64,000 bases of DNA from Gammaproteobacteria bacterium (lineage in GTDB: Bacteria; Pseudomonadota; Gammaproteobacteria; Ga0077554; Ga007554): contig JAMPIW010000002.1 in the NCBI GenBank assembly GCA_040183005.1, positions 434,001 through 498,000 on the forward strand. The letters run 5' to 3'. The notes beneath the pieces are model-generated. The model searched no databases, was not told the DNA's origin, and saw nothing but the letters and a program-made list of their open reading frames with translations. Positions 45,345-54,657 of the stretch are shown here, in pieces. Numbering within the stretch: the first letter of the stretch is position 1; every line of letters starts with the position of its first letter. Both the position numbers and the translations under genes were made by a program.

Positions 45345-46384
45345 AATCCCCTCCCACCAGAAATCTCCGATGCAGATACGTGTTTCAAGCTCGCCCCTGC
45401 GGATGGTGCCGGAGTGTGCTGTAGTCGAGCACCAAACCTGCCCCAGAAGTGTGAGCCCAAGCCGATTATCGCCACCATCGCCGAGGCAAACAGCCAATGC
45501 AGTGTGGGATCATAAAATACCTTGTAGCCCATCCAGCTTGTCAAACGCTCATAACGCAGCTTGCCACCCTCCAATTGGACCGTCTCTCCCGGCTGCAATT
45601 CAACCCGCCGTACCCCGGAGTTGACCACCAGCACGCCGCTGGCGCCTTTGCCGTCCAGCACCCAGGGGGCGTCCTCGCGCAATCCGGTTTTGAGGCGTAA
45701 CCAGAGTTTAATCTCCTTGCCACCTGGCGGCGTCCAGGTGCTATCTTGTTTGTATTCAAAAAGTGGGTAAGAGGGCATATGGACCGTACCGGTGATAGCC
45801 TCCCTCGGCGCCGTATCAGGCAACCACGTCAGCACCGGGGCGAAGCCTTTGTTGAATGTGGTGTAAAAGCGGTATCCCTCCAGCACCAGGGGGCGATCAT
45901 CGCCCACCACTTTGGTCACCACCCCGCCACGCCCATCCGGCACCAGCACCTGGCTGTGCGTCAGGCCGCGCACCATCCCTGCCGCATATTCCACTGTATA
46001 TGAACCCTGCACAAAGGCTATTTTATCCAATGCACCGGAGTGAAAGGGACCCTTGTTCACCTCGCTCAACTCCTGAGGGGAAAATGCGCCGCCCTCAGTA
46101 ATTTCCAGTTGCGCGTCCAGGTGAGTCAACCGTCCGACGCCCGCCAACACAATGATGGAAAGCAAACCGATATGAAAAATCAACAGGCCGGCACGGCGGT
46201 TAATGCGTGGGTTGGTGGCAATGGCGGCCAGCAAATTCACCGCCAGGAACGCCAAGGGAACGACCAGCACCCACACCGGGGTGCTCACCGGGTTGTTGTA
46301 ACTCAACGCCGCGCCTAAGGCCAGCAGCACCATGCCCAGCAATGCCAAGCGGACGGAACCCAGCGCGCGAACCATAGGGATCAT
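45341..46384 (-). CDS. resB: ResB/CcsB-like cytochrome c biogenesis protein
   Basis: The 347-residue protein has membrane helices near the N-terminus (about 10-28, 36-55 and 70-86), a large periplasmic domain and a C-terminal helix (WLFASAMVAIIGLGSHFWG). NPRINRRAGLLIFHIGLLSII carries a conserved His. This is the ResB layout. It overlaps the 11-haem cytochrome gene by four bases and CcsA by four. A full System I (ccm) is present elsewhere in the window, so this System II pair is probably dedicated to the neighbouring multihaem proteins. Confidence 0.88.
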   Translation of the reverse strand: MIPMVRALGSVRLALLGMVLLALGAALSYNNPVSTPVWVLVVPLAFLAVNLLAAIATNPRINRRAGLLIFHIGLLSIIVLAGVGRLTHLDAQLEITEGGAFSPQELSEVNKGPFHSGALDKIAFVQGSYTVEYAAGMVRGLTHSQVLVPDGRGGVVTKVVGDDRPLVLEGYRFYTTFNKGFAPVLTWLPDTAPREAITGTVHMPSYPLFEYKQDSTWTPPGGKEIKLWLRLKTGLREDAPWVLDGKGASGVLVVNSGVRRVELQPGETVQLEGGKLRYERLTSWMGYKVFYDPTLHWLFASAMVAIIGLGSHFWGRFGARLQHTPAPSAGASLKHVSASEISGGRGL

Positions 46385-49086
46385 GGCAGGTTGCTACACG
46401 TCTCACCGCCACTACCGTTCATCCAACTGATCCCGCGCGCACCATTGCCAGGCATACCCGCGGAGCCACAGTTTTGCGGCGTCCACTCGCCACTGCGCCT
46501 GAAATTCACCACTTTCAGCACGGAACCGTTGTAATACGGCCCATTGTAAAAACGTGCCGTGGTGTTGTTGCGCATCTGGGTGCCTGGCGGCAGGCCTGCC
46601 TCAAGGCCAACATCATTCAGGTTGACCAGGAAGTTCTTGTTCTTCCAGCCGTGCGGCACGGCGATATGGCAATACGTACAACGGAAATTCTGTACCACCT
46701 GCGCGTGGCCGGTGTGCAGATTGACACGCTGGACATTCAAACAACCGAAACCCGACGCATCATTTGGATTTCTGGCAAAACCGCTCTTGAGCGTCTGATT
46801 GTCAGTTAACAGGCCCTGCGGGAACTTCTTGCCGTAATAATCATAATTGTGGCACTTGAAACACAGGTGATCCTGCTTGTTCTCGCCAGTCTGGTCGTCC
46901 CAGGGGCCTTTCAGGAGGAAGTCACTGTTGGAGCCATGTGGCCCCCACACATTGCCCTGCTCGCCACCATCGGGCACTACTGTGCCCGGGGCGGTGGTCG
47001 AACCATGGCAATCGGTGCAATACATGGTCTGTATGCCCACGCCTGCATTGAAGGGTTCGCGCCAGATATTCGGGCTGTCCACCCGCCTCACATCGATGGT
47101 ACGCCCGGTATCCTTCAATGCCGGATGCCAGGAACGGTGGTTATCGCTCTGAAAATCTACCGTGTAACCCTGTCCGGCAGCCGGACCCTTGTATGCCCCG
47201 CTGGGAGTGGGTGACGTACCTTCTCCTTTGTGATCGTCCGGCGACTGGTACTCCATACCCATATTGGTGTATTGAATCATCGCATTGGTGCCCGGCGGAG
47301 TCCCTCCCGAGAAAGAACCCAGCATGGGTGGCTTATCAAAACCATAATTGGAATGACACTTCATGCAGATCTGATATTCGCGCGTCACATACGGTGCGTT
47401 TACATCGGTACTGCCACCCACACCCGGGTCACCGCGCTTGACCACGAAGGTCGTCGGCTCGCTGCCAAACGCGGTGCTCGGCCAGCCGCCCGGCTCCACG
47501 CCTGTGATGCCGCGCAGCACACCGGAAGCGATGTTGGTGTGGTGGCGCTCGGGATTGTTGGCGATCTGCGCCGCAGTGTGATTATGCGTACCCTCCGTAT
47601 CGGGAATCGATGTGTCGGCGTTGAAAATACGATTTTTGGTCACGCGGTGCGGGTTATGGCAGTCCGTGCATTCCGCGTGGCGGTTTTGCAGGCCGCCCAC
47701 CTCGCCCTTCTTGTTCACCCTGCTCGCCTTGCCCATGTTGGCTGGGGACTCGACAAAATCCTTGCCGCCACCAGGACCATTAGCCTGCTCATCGGTGGCA
47801 GTACCGATATCATGTCTTTCACGTCCGGCAGGCTGGTCGCGGCTGGAAATCGGCATGTGGCGCGCCATGGTGGTGAAGTCGGTCTTGATGTCCGGCACCT
47901 CGAAACCAGGTTTCACTCCCTGACCCTGTAAAGTACCACCATCCGTGGAATGACAGGCATAGCAGGTTTCCTCGATGGCCGGGTTGCCACCCTGCTTGAA
48001 TTTGGTGCCATCCGCACCCACCATCGTCGGACCATCCGTGCCTTCACGCAGCAGGCGGCGCGACCCCTGCACGGTATGCGGGTCGTGACAGTTCAGACAC
48101 GCAGCCTGCCACACTGGCAGATTTTTGGGGAAATCGCGCAACTTGCCCGCCGCGTCCGCATAACGCTCATTGGCCACCGCCGGATGGGCATGGGCCGAAC
48201 CCACCCAGCCCGCCTTGTCATGGCAGCCCAGGCAGATGATGTCGCTCTTTTCGTTGAAGCGCTTGTCAGTCGGCGGCTGTTGCTGGAGGCGGTTGACGCG
48301 CAAGAACTTGATATTGTCCCCGGACGTATCGCGCAGATGGGGATCGTGGCAACTCACACACTCAACCTTGTTGTCCTCCAACGGCAGGGTGGGCTTGACC
48401 CCCGGCGTGCGAGTGCCGAGGTGCGCCACCATCGCCGGGTCATACAGCTCACCATCGCGTGCCGCCTGGGCACTGTCGAAGGTAAACGAGATAGGATGGT
48501 CATTGGTCAGGTCCGTGCCTAGACGGCGTGTGTAGCCGGTATGCTGTCCACGTCCCTCGGGGATCTTGTCATCCTGCCCAACGCCGGGGCCGGTAAAGTC
48601 AATAATCGGCTTTTCAACGCGGTTCAGTACATTGACCGAACCCAGCGCTAATGTGCCGTCGTGGCACGACAGGCACAACTTGGACTTGCCGCCCGGCTGG
48701 CCGAGATCGGTCGCATCGATGGATGACGAGGAATACGGAATATAGGTTGCACCCGACAGCTTGCGGTTCCACAGCGGGGTCTTGGGGGCGAGGGTAGCAC
48801 CATGGGGGGTATGGCAGAAGGCGCAGATCTGGGACTCGTTGGTGGCATAGGCATCGCGCGTTATGCCTTCCGGCAATACAGGTATCACCGTCGACGAGAA
48901 ATTATGTTTGGTATTGCGTATATCAGCCACGCGCTCGGCCTGGACACTCACAGCGCCCAGCAGCAACGCACCCGCGCATAGCAGCATCGCGGCAACCGCG
49001 CGCGGCTTAATAACGTGAGCCTTCCATAACCCTCGCCCTTCGGGCAGCCTTTGGCTGTCCCGTTTTGTTTCCGGCAAAACGGTCAT
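46381..49086 (-). CDS. Undecahaem c-type cytochrome with OmcE-like N-terminal domain
   Basis: The 901-residue exported protein has a signal segment (about 28-50) and eleven CXXCH motifs starting at residues 88, 138, 243, 285, 330, 375, 473, 574, 690, 742 and 803. The first four sites repeat the motif order of the tetrahaem protein of this cluster: NTKHN, CHTPHG, CLSCHDGT, DLTNDHP, CHDPH, FLR, CxxCH. The remaining 600 residues carry seven further haems and non-motif cysteines (782, 873, 897). It is probably surface-exposed and acts in electron transfer. It overlaps the NHL gene and resB by four bases each. Confidence 0.92.
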   Translation of the reverse strand: MTVLPETKRDSQRLPEGRGLWKAHVIKPRAVAAMLLCAGALLLGAVSVQAERVADIRNTKHNFSSTVIPVLPEGITRDAYATNESQICAFCHTPHGATLAPKTPLWNRKLSGATYIPYSSSSIDATDLGQPGGKSKLCLSCHDGTLALGSVNVLNRVEKPIIDFTGPGVGQDDKIPEGRGQHTGYTRRLGTDLTNDHPISFTFDSAQAARDGELYDPAMVAHLGTRTPGVKPTLPLEDNKVECVSCHDPHLRDTSGDNIKFLRVNRLQQQPPTDKRFNEKSDIICLGCHDKAGWVGSAHAHPAVANERYADAAGKLRDFPKNLPVWQAACLNCHDPHTVQGSRRLLREGTDGPTMVGADGTKFKQGGNPAIEETCYACHSTDGGTLQGQGVKPGFEVPDIKTDFTTMARHMPISSRDQPAGRERHDIGTATDEQANGPGGGKDFVESPANMGKASRVNKKGEVGGLQNRHAECTDCHNPHRVTKNRIFNADTSIPDTEGTHNHTAAQIANNPERHHTNIASGVLRGITGVEPGGWPSTAFGSEPTTFVVKRGDPGVGGSTDVNAPYVTREYQICMKCHSNYGFDKPPMLGSFSGGTPPGTNAMIQYTNMGMEYQSPDDHKGEGTSPTPSGAYKGPAAGQGYTVDFQSDNHRSWHPALKDTGRTIDVRRVDSPNIWREPFNAGVGIQTMYCTDCHGSTTAPGTVVPDGGEQGNVWGPHGSNSDFLLKGPWDDQTGENKQDHLCFKCHNYDYYGKKFPQGLLTDNQTLKSGFARNPNDASGFGCLNVQRVNLHTGHAQVVQNFRCTYCHIAVPHGWKNKNFLVNLNDVGLEAGLPPGTQMRNNTTARFYNGPYYNGSVLKVVNFRRSGEWTPQNCGSAGMPGNGARGISWMNGSGGETCSNLP

Positions 49087-50165
49087 GCCCCTCCCCCCAG
49101 ATACTCAAAGATCACAATACGCCCGTTAAACATATCCGCGACATATATCCGCCGGCGCTGATCGGTCCAGACCCCCGCAGGCAAATAAAATTCCCCCACT
49201 CCGCTGCCCCCCCCACCGATCGGCAGCAGCAGCTCACCCTCACCATTAAATACTAGCAAATGATCATAATAAGATTCCACGACATACACATTACCGGCAC
49301 CATCAACCGCCACCCCCTTGGGACGCGTCATGTCGCCGAGAAACAGGCCGCGCCTGCCAAACATGCGCAGCACCTTGCCGTCCGGGGCAAGCACCTGGAT
49401 GCGCGCGTTCAGCGTGTCCGCAACATACAGCTTGCCATTGGCAAACGTCAGGTGGGTCGGTGAATTAAACCCACTCTGGCCCTCCTGGCGCTCGCCGCTG
49501 CCAAAGGTGTCCAGAAGATTCCCTGCGTCATCGAATACCTTGATCCGATGCTCATGGGTATCCGCCACATAGATTCTGCCCTGCACCGCATCGCGCGTCA
49601 GCCCCGTCGGGTGTTTCAATACACCTTTGCCGAAACTGCCGACAGGGACACCCTCTCTATTGAGACGCACCACCCTGCCCAGCGAGGAGTCGGCCACCAG
49701 GATCTCACCGTTCGCACCTAACGCAATACCAATGGGCGCTTCGAAACGGGTACCCTCCAGCGCCATCTCCCACACATGGAGCTTACCCACCTTCTCATCG
49801 AACACGTAAACCGCCTGGCGACTGACGTCGGTGACATAAATCCTGCCGCCGTCATCCACCACACCGGCCTGCGGACGCTGCAATATCACGGCCTGGCGCT
49901 GGTCCGAAAACAACCCGACCAGCCACTTCAGCCCCGTCAACCCAAGGTCGCCAATGCCTCCGCCACCCTCGGTCTTTATATTCTCCTCACCCGTCAATTC
50001 GCCAACATAGCGGTAACGGGGCGTCTCCGGAGCTGGGGGCCACACAGTGGCTTGCGCGCCCTCTGCCTGATAGCGCAACACCGAACGCGACTCGGCGCAG
50101 CCCGTCAACAGGGCAAAGGCCATCAGCACGACACCAATACCACAGCGCTGCAAGCTGATCGCCAT
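49083..50165 (-). CDS. NHL-repeat beta-propeller lipoprotein
   Basis: The 360-residue protein has a lipoprotein signal (ALLTGCAES, Cys23) and six NHL-type blades (RIYVTDVSRQAVYVFD, EILVADSSLGRVVRLN, RIYVADTHEHRIKVFD, KLYVADTLNARIQVL, NVYVVESYYDHLLVFN, RIYVADMFNGRIVIFE). NHL propellers recur next to multihaem cytochrome genes in metal-reducing bacteria, where they are thought to help assembly or bind surface partners. It overlaps the 11-haem gene by four bases and the next NHL gene by one. Confidence 0.88.
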   Translation of the reverse strand: MAISLQRCGIGVVLMAFALLTGCAESRSVLRYQAEGAQATVWPPAPETPRYRYVGELTGEENIKTEGGGGIGDLGLTGLKWLVGLFSDQRQAVILQRPQAGVVDDGGRIYVTDVSRQAVYVFDEKVGKLHVWEMALEGTRFEAPIGIALGANGEILVADSSLGRVVRLNREGVPVGSFGKGVLKHPTGLTRDAVQGRIYVADTHEHRIKVFDDAGNLLDTFGSGERQEGQSGFNSPTHLTFANGKLYVADTLNARIQVLAPDGKVLRMFGRRGLFLGDMTRPKGVAVDGAGNVYVVESYYDHLLVFNGEGELLLPIGGGGSGVGEFYLPAGVWTDQRRRIYVADMFNGRIVIFEYLGGGA

Positions 50166-51544
50166 TAGTTAGTGTTTTGGCCCTTGGTGCCAGGCGCAAC
50201 ACGCATGACCTGCACGCGCCCATTCAGGCTGTCAGCGACAAATAGCAAGCCCTCATCAAACCACAAATCGGTGACATGCCTGAATTGACCAAGACCTGAA
50301 CCAGGATGGCCGACACTCGCAGCCAATCGCCCCTGTTCATAAACCTTGATGCTGCCATCACTGAAATCGCTGACAAAGACACGGTTGTCCTGATCAACGG
50401 CTATTGCTGTGGGAAAAATTATCCCCTCCTGTGGAAGGGAGTAAGAGTATTGGCCACCCTCCCCCAATACCTGAATATGCTGCCCAACGCGCGCCGTGAC
50501 ATAAAAACCATCAGGCCCCTGTGCCATGGCTGTGATATTCAAGAATTCCCCAGGATCACCGCCGCGACCGCCCATGGAGCCGGTCAACTGGCCCATGCTG
50601 TTAAATACCAACACGTAATCATATACCCCATCCGCCACGAACACACGCCCGCTTGGCTCATCCACGGTCACGGAAACCGGACGGGTCATGTTCAGCGGAT
50701 TACTGAACGTACGCAGCAAACGGCCTTTCCGGTCAAACTGCAATACCCGGGCACCAAAGGTATCAGCGATATAAAACGACAGGTCACGGGCAACATAGAT
50801 ATCCGCCCCATCCCCCGTCATCACACCAGTCAAATTCATGACGGGCGTCAATCTGCCGGTAGCGCGCTCATACCTGAACAACATGTCCTGGCCGGCATCC
50901 ATCACAAAAAGGGTATTCCCGCGCGCCGCGACGGCGATGGGCCGCACAAAGCTCAACTCCCTCACACCCGCAATGAAATTCCCTTCCGGCCCGCCGCGAA
51001 TAATCTCCCAAGGCTGCAATAGTTCAAGGGACTGGGTGGGCGCTGCCACCACACTGGGAACTGGCGCCGGCACGGAAACCGGCGCCCCATCCTGCCCAAC
51101 CTCTTTCATTGAAGCAACCGACGGCGCTTGCTCTATCTGTCCTGGCGCAACAATGGCACTCTGAGGCGGCGGCATATTGGTTGCTTGCGCGCTCTGATCC
51201 TGAACTGGAGGCGATAATGTTGAAGCAGGCACCGGAGCCGCAGCAGCCAACTCTACTGGCGCAACCCCATCTGGAGCAATGGTTAAGGGAAGCGGTTCCG
51301 GCATTGCCGTCACGGGCACAGGTGCCAACAGAACCTCATCTTGCGGAGTTCTCTGAACAACCACCGGGGAAACGGGTGTGCCAGCAGCCTGGGCGGATTG
51401 ATCCTGATTTGCAGCCTGTGATTGATTGACTAGCGGCGCAGGCGCAGGTTTACCCAGCGAGGCACAGCCGGATTGCGCCAGCACCAGGGCTACGCCCAGC
51501 GCTGTCAGCGAAAGCCGGCAGTTTGACGGGGAACGGAGTGACAT
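50165..51544 (-). CDS. NHL-repeat beta-propeller lipoprotein, Pro/Ala-rich N-terminus
   Basis: The 459-residue protein has a lipoprotein signal (LAQSGCASLG), about 150 residues rich in Pro, Ala and Gln, then an NHL propeller (TLFVMDAGQDMLFRYE, SFYIADTFGARVLQFD, RVFVADGVYDYVLVFN, RVFVSDFSDGSIKVYE, LLFVADSLNGRVQVM). I chose ATG 51544 because the signal starts there; it overlaps the trihaem gene by 40 bases. It is a paralogue of the next gene with a long flexible spacer, suiting a protein that reaches across the periplasm or the cell surface. Confidence 0.85.
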   Translation of the reverse strand: MSLRSPSNCRLSLTALGVALVLAQSGCASLGKPAPAPLVNQSQAANQDQSAQAAGTPVSPVVVQRTPQDEVLLAPVPVTAMPEPLPLTIAPDGVAPVELAAAAPVPASTLSPPVQDQSAQATNMPPPQSAIVAPGQIEQAPSVASMKEVGQDGAPVSVPAPVPSVVAAPTQSLELLQPWEIIRGGPEGNFIAGVRELSFVRPIAVAARGNTLFVMDAGQDMLFRYERATGRLTPVMNLTGVMTGDGADIYVARDLSFYIADTFGARVLQFDRKGRLLRTFSNPLNMTRPVSVTVDEPSGRVFVADGVYDYVLVFNSMGQLTGSMGGRGGDPGEFLNITAMAQGPDGFYVTARVGQHIQVLGEGGQYSYSLPQEGIIFPTAIAVDQDNRVFVSDFSDGSIKVYEQGRLAASVGHPGSGLGQFRHVTDLWFDEGLLFVADSLNGRVQVMRVAPGTKGQNTN

Positions 51545-52119
51545 CGTCCACAATTCAGGGTTGGCGGAAAGGCGACCTTGCCGTGGCACACGCCACAATA
51601 CCGGCCTTGGATGATGGCCGCCATATTAACGGGATTGGCGCCCGCCTGCGGGAGAAAGATCAACGGATGGCAGTTGGCGCACGTCAGCCATTCCGTGTGC
51701 TGCCGATGAGGAAAACGGACATTAGGCATCGACCCGGTATTTTTAAAGATAATATCAAAATCCACCGGGAACATTTGAACTTCACCATTGAGTCCCTTGC
51801 GCGGATCAATCAAACCGTCATCAAGCGCCTTTACCCAATCGATAATGCCTTTTGAATCCCTGGGAAAATCCGCCAATGCCTCGGCAGGGTCCGCCAGCAC
51901 CTTGATCGCCGGATTGGTTGGATCACGAATACCATCTTCCGCCAGCGGCACCGCTTCGCCCTGCGTCTGAAAATGCCGCCCTTTGGACCATATCAACTCC
52001 GATGCGGCGGCACCCTCCATAAGAATCAGGCAAAGCAACGCCGCCATGACACCCCAAACACGCGCGCAGAACACCCGCCCGGCCAGACGATTGAATTGGA
52101 GATTTTTCTTTTCGCTCAT
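51505..52119 (-). CDS. c7-type trihaem cytochrome (copy C)
   Basis: The 204-residue exported protein has a signal segment (about 18-40) and CXXCH motifs at 147 (CANCH), 175 (CGVCH) and 190 (CGRCH), preceded by FPHRQHTEW whose His residues are likely distal ligands. This is the c(7)-type trihaem domain. The upstream region (AEDGIRDPTNPAIKVL, WVKALDDG) is shared with copy B, so the two are duplicates. ATG 52119 is used; the frame opens to 52149. It starts the tightly overlapping sub-operon. Confidence 0.88.
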   Translation of the reverse strand: MSEKKNLQFNRLAGRVFCARVWGVMAALLCLILMEGAAASELIWSKGRHFQTQGEAVPLAEDGIRDPTNPAIKVLADPAEALADFPRDSKGIIDWVKALDDGLIDPRKGLNGEVQMFPVDFDIIFKNTGSMPNVRFPHRQHTEWLTCANCHPLIFLPQAGANPVNMAAIIQGRYCGVCHGKVAFPPTLNCGRCHSVPRQTAGFR

Positions 52120-52290
52120 CGCCACCCCAAACCCGCAAACACACCCCAACTACCCAGCACGCCGAATCACTAGCTTTTTGCTTTGCTTACCGCAGGCAGC
52201 CTTCGCAACCCTCAATTGTGATCTGCCCACAGGGGGGAGGCGATCACCACACTTATAAAACGTGAAACGCCCTCGAACCAACCACCGCGA

Positions 52291-53616
52291 CTAATTCACG
52301 CCAGCGATCATTAGCGCCCGCTGAAGTTGCATCGTGGCATCCTGAAGATTGCCGATAGCAGTCGCATAATCTTTTTTGGCGGCCTGCTGTACCGCATCCC
52401 CGTGCATAGCCTTGGCCTTTTCCGACAACTCACGCATCTTTTCCACGGTAGCAGCCGGGGGATTTCTTTGCTCTATGGCAAGCGGGATCAGCTCTTCATA
52501 GCTTTTGTAGCGCGACAACTCATACTCATATTCCTCGGCAGGCGTGGCAAAGTTTTTGTCATACACCACCGTCTCTGCATTAAGCAGCACACCCAGAGCA
52601 CTCGTGACCATTCTTTGCGCGCCCATCAACACCTTGTTCGCCTCATCATAATGGCCGACATCGGCATGGCCGCGCGCTTGGACAAGGGCGTCCTGGAATT
52701 TCTTCGTGTCCAGCGTGTTTGCGGCATTCCCTTTCTTGGCCGCCAATCTGTCACGATGCTGCTTGTAAGACGACTCAAAGGTCTTTATCGCATCCAGCAG
52801 CTCGTTATAGCGGAATTTAGGATCGGTCACCTCAGGTGAATCGCTGGGCACCAGGCGCGCTGCCGCGCTCACCAGCTTGAGCGACTCGTCAACTTCCGCC
52901 TGTGCCTTGCCAATATCCCCTGCTGCCAAGGCAGTCCGCGACGCGTCAAGATGAGCACGCGCCGATCCCAGCATATCCTTGGCCTGCGCGTTGCTGCTTG
53001 CGGAGATACGCTGCGCGCCCTTGGACACATTCACCAGCATGTTGGCAAAATCAATTTTCTGCTTGACTTGGGCCTCCATGGCAGAAGGCGTGACAGGAGG
53101 AGGCGCCGAAGATCCCTCGGTTTCAGCAGGGGCTGGAGCTACCGTGGAAGACGATTCCACCGGCGCAGCTTGTCCTTTATCGACGACATGGATCTTGCCG
53201 CCCATATTTTTATGATTGCGGCATTGGTAATACACCACCCCCGGCGTGGACGCAGCCGGGGCAAATTCCACCGTTCCCCTATAGGTAAATTGACCCGTCA
53301 CCCCTTCGGTGATTGTACTGGCGCCCTGCCCAACCGGATTGTTTGAAAAATAGAAATCGTGCATAGGGCCCGTATTGACGTTAAAGGTATACTCCACCCC
53401 ACGCGTCAAAACCAGGGTTTTACCCTGTACGCCGTCGACAACCAGCCCCATCTTGCTCCCCTGCCCGTAGAACGGATGGGTGCCGTCCTTGGGCGCTGCC
53501 GTGACCACAAAATCCCTCTTTTCCGCCGCCAATGATGCGCCGTGATACCCCGCAAGACAAATCGCAAGCACTGGCGCCATAAACATACTATGTTGGTTTC
53601 TAAACTTCATCATCAT
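52291..53616 (-). CDS. Cupredoxin-like domain protein with C-terminal helical region
   Basis: The 441-residue exported protein has a signal peptide (about 1-31), a cupredoxin-like domain to about residue 148 and a long alpha-helical region after a Pro/Ala-rich linker (149-185). Candidate type 1 copper ligands are His86 (GPMHDFYF), Cys132, His135 and Met138 (YYQCRNHKNMGG). The helical part has heptad-like repeats (AKDMLGSARAHLDASRTAL). ATG 53616 starts a run of three Met codons preceded by AGGT. Standing between cytochrome genes, it may be a copper electron carrier or a scaffold. I know of no such fusion by name. Confidence 0.8.
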   Translation of the reverse strand: MMMKFRNQHSMFMAPVLAICLAGYHGASLAAEKRDFVVTAAPKDGTHPFYGQGSKMGLVVDGVQGKTLVLTRGVEYTFNVNTGPMHDFYFSNNPVGQGASTITEGVTGQFTYRGTVEFAPAASTPGVVYYQCRNHKNMGGKIHVVDKGQAAPVESSSTVAPAPAETEGSSAPPPVTPSAMEAQVKQKIDFANMLVNVSKGAQRISASSNAQAKDMLGSARAHLDASRTALAAGDIGKAQAEVDESLKLVSAAARLVPSDSPEVTDPKFRYNELLDAIKTFESSYKQHRDRLAAKKGNAANTLDTKKFQDALVQARGHADVGHYDEANKVLMGAQRMVTSALGVLLNAETVVYDKNFATPAEEYEYELSRYKSYEELIPLAIEQRNPPAATVEKMRELSEKAKAMHGDAVQQAAKKDYATAIGNLQDATMQLQRALMIAGVN

Positions 53617-53857
53617 TACCTGATCACCTGCAAGAATAATCCGCTGACAGTTACTCAATCAAAGTGTCCATCGACCTTCAACCCGAGACATTCTGGTTGA
53701 AACCGCTAACCTCCCTTTTAGCGGCACGCAACGGTCTCAAGATAAGCCGGCCGAAACACAACACTTCAATGCACGGACTTCAAAAAATACCACCCTGAAA
53801 AACCACTTCTAAAGTAGGCCTTTCAGGATGTTACTTAATGGAACTCGCAATAAAAAC

Positions 53858-53895
53858 ATAAGCGGCGGACCATCAGCCGACGGTCCGCCGCTTAT
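53858..53895 (-). terminator. Rho-independent-type hairpin after trihaem copy B
   Basis: ATAAGCGGCGGACC (53858-53871) pairs with GGTCCGCCGCTTAT (53882-53895), a 14-bp stem. Read on the minus strand it is followed by TGTTTTTATT. It ends three bases after the trihaem gene stop and divides the cytochrome cluster into two transcription units. Confidence 0.85.
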
Positions 53896-53897
53896 CT

Positions 53898-54638
53898 TCA
53901 CTTCCAGGGATTCTTAAGAGTAGTCTCGCTCAGTGGCGGCTTCCAATCATCCGGCTTGGGCTTGGAGTGACATTTCTTGCACGACTTGGTGGTAATCGGG
54001 AAGGACACCTTGCCGTGACATACGCCGCACTTCTGGCCCAACAGAATGGCGGACATGTTGATCTGGTTAGCACCCTTCTGCGGAATAAAGATCGCGGGAT
54101 GGCAGTTGGAGCAGAACAGCCACTCCGTGTGCTGCCGGTGCGGGAACACCACATCCGGCACCGAGGCCTTCACTGGGCGTACGATATCAAGATCCATCAC
54201 AAACGGTTCTGCATCGGGATCTTCACGGTCCCAGCGCGGCCTGATCTTTTTCTCATCGAGCGTCTTCACCCAGTCAACGCGATTACCGAACTCAGTTGTA
54301 GGAAGCCCCTCGAATGCCGATTTGGGTGCCGCCAGGATATGGGTGGCCTCATTTTGAGGGTCACGCAGACCGTCTTCCGCAGGCGGCAACTGAAATGCCC
54401 GTTTCTTCAGGTTGCGGTTGAAGCTATTGATATCAGCGACTTCGGCGATATGAATCACCTGCACATCGGATTGAGCAACCTCGTCGACCGGTTTGTAGCT
54501 GGGCGCGTAAGACAGGTCTTGCACCGGCACCGAGCCGTCAGGCCGGGCCACCCCTTGAGCCTGCGAACTGCATGCAGGCCCCGCCACCAGCAGCGACAGG
54601 ACAAATGTCACAAAAAGCGTTTTATTATACCGATTCAT
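53898..54638 (-). CDS. c7-type trihaem cytochrome (copy B)
   Basis: The 246-residue exported protein has a signal (about 1-27, AGPACSS) and CXXCH motifs at 176 (CSNCH), 204 (CGVCH) and 220 (CKKCH), with FPHRQHTEW before the first. It is a paralogue of copy C: the trihaem domain and the FQLPPAEDGLRDP and WVKTLDE regions correspond. It lies 19 bases after copy A and just before a strong terminator. Confidence 0.9.
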   Translation of the reverse strand: MNRYNKTLFVTFVLSLLVAGPACSSQAQGVARPDGSVPVQDLSYAPSYKPVDEVAQSDVQVIHIAEVADINSFNRNLKKRAFQLPPAEDGLRDPQNEATHILAAPKSAFEGLPTTEFGNRVDWVKTLDEKKIRPRWDREDPDAEPFVMDLDIVRPVKASVPDVVFPHRQHTEWLFCSNCHPAIFIPQKGANQINMSAILLGQKCGVCHGKVSFPITTKSCKKCHSKPKPDDWKPPLSETTLKNPWK

Positions 54639-54657
54639 CTTCTTTTTCCTCTATCCA

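Noticed and set aside
47000-49000. Long plus-strand frames opposite the 11-haem gene (for example 233 and 190 codons)
   Set aside because: They are antisense shadows; the minus-strand frame has eleven haem motifs and tight operon overlaps.
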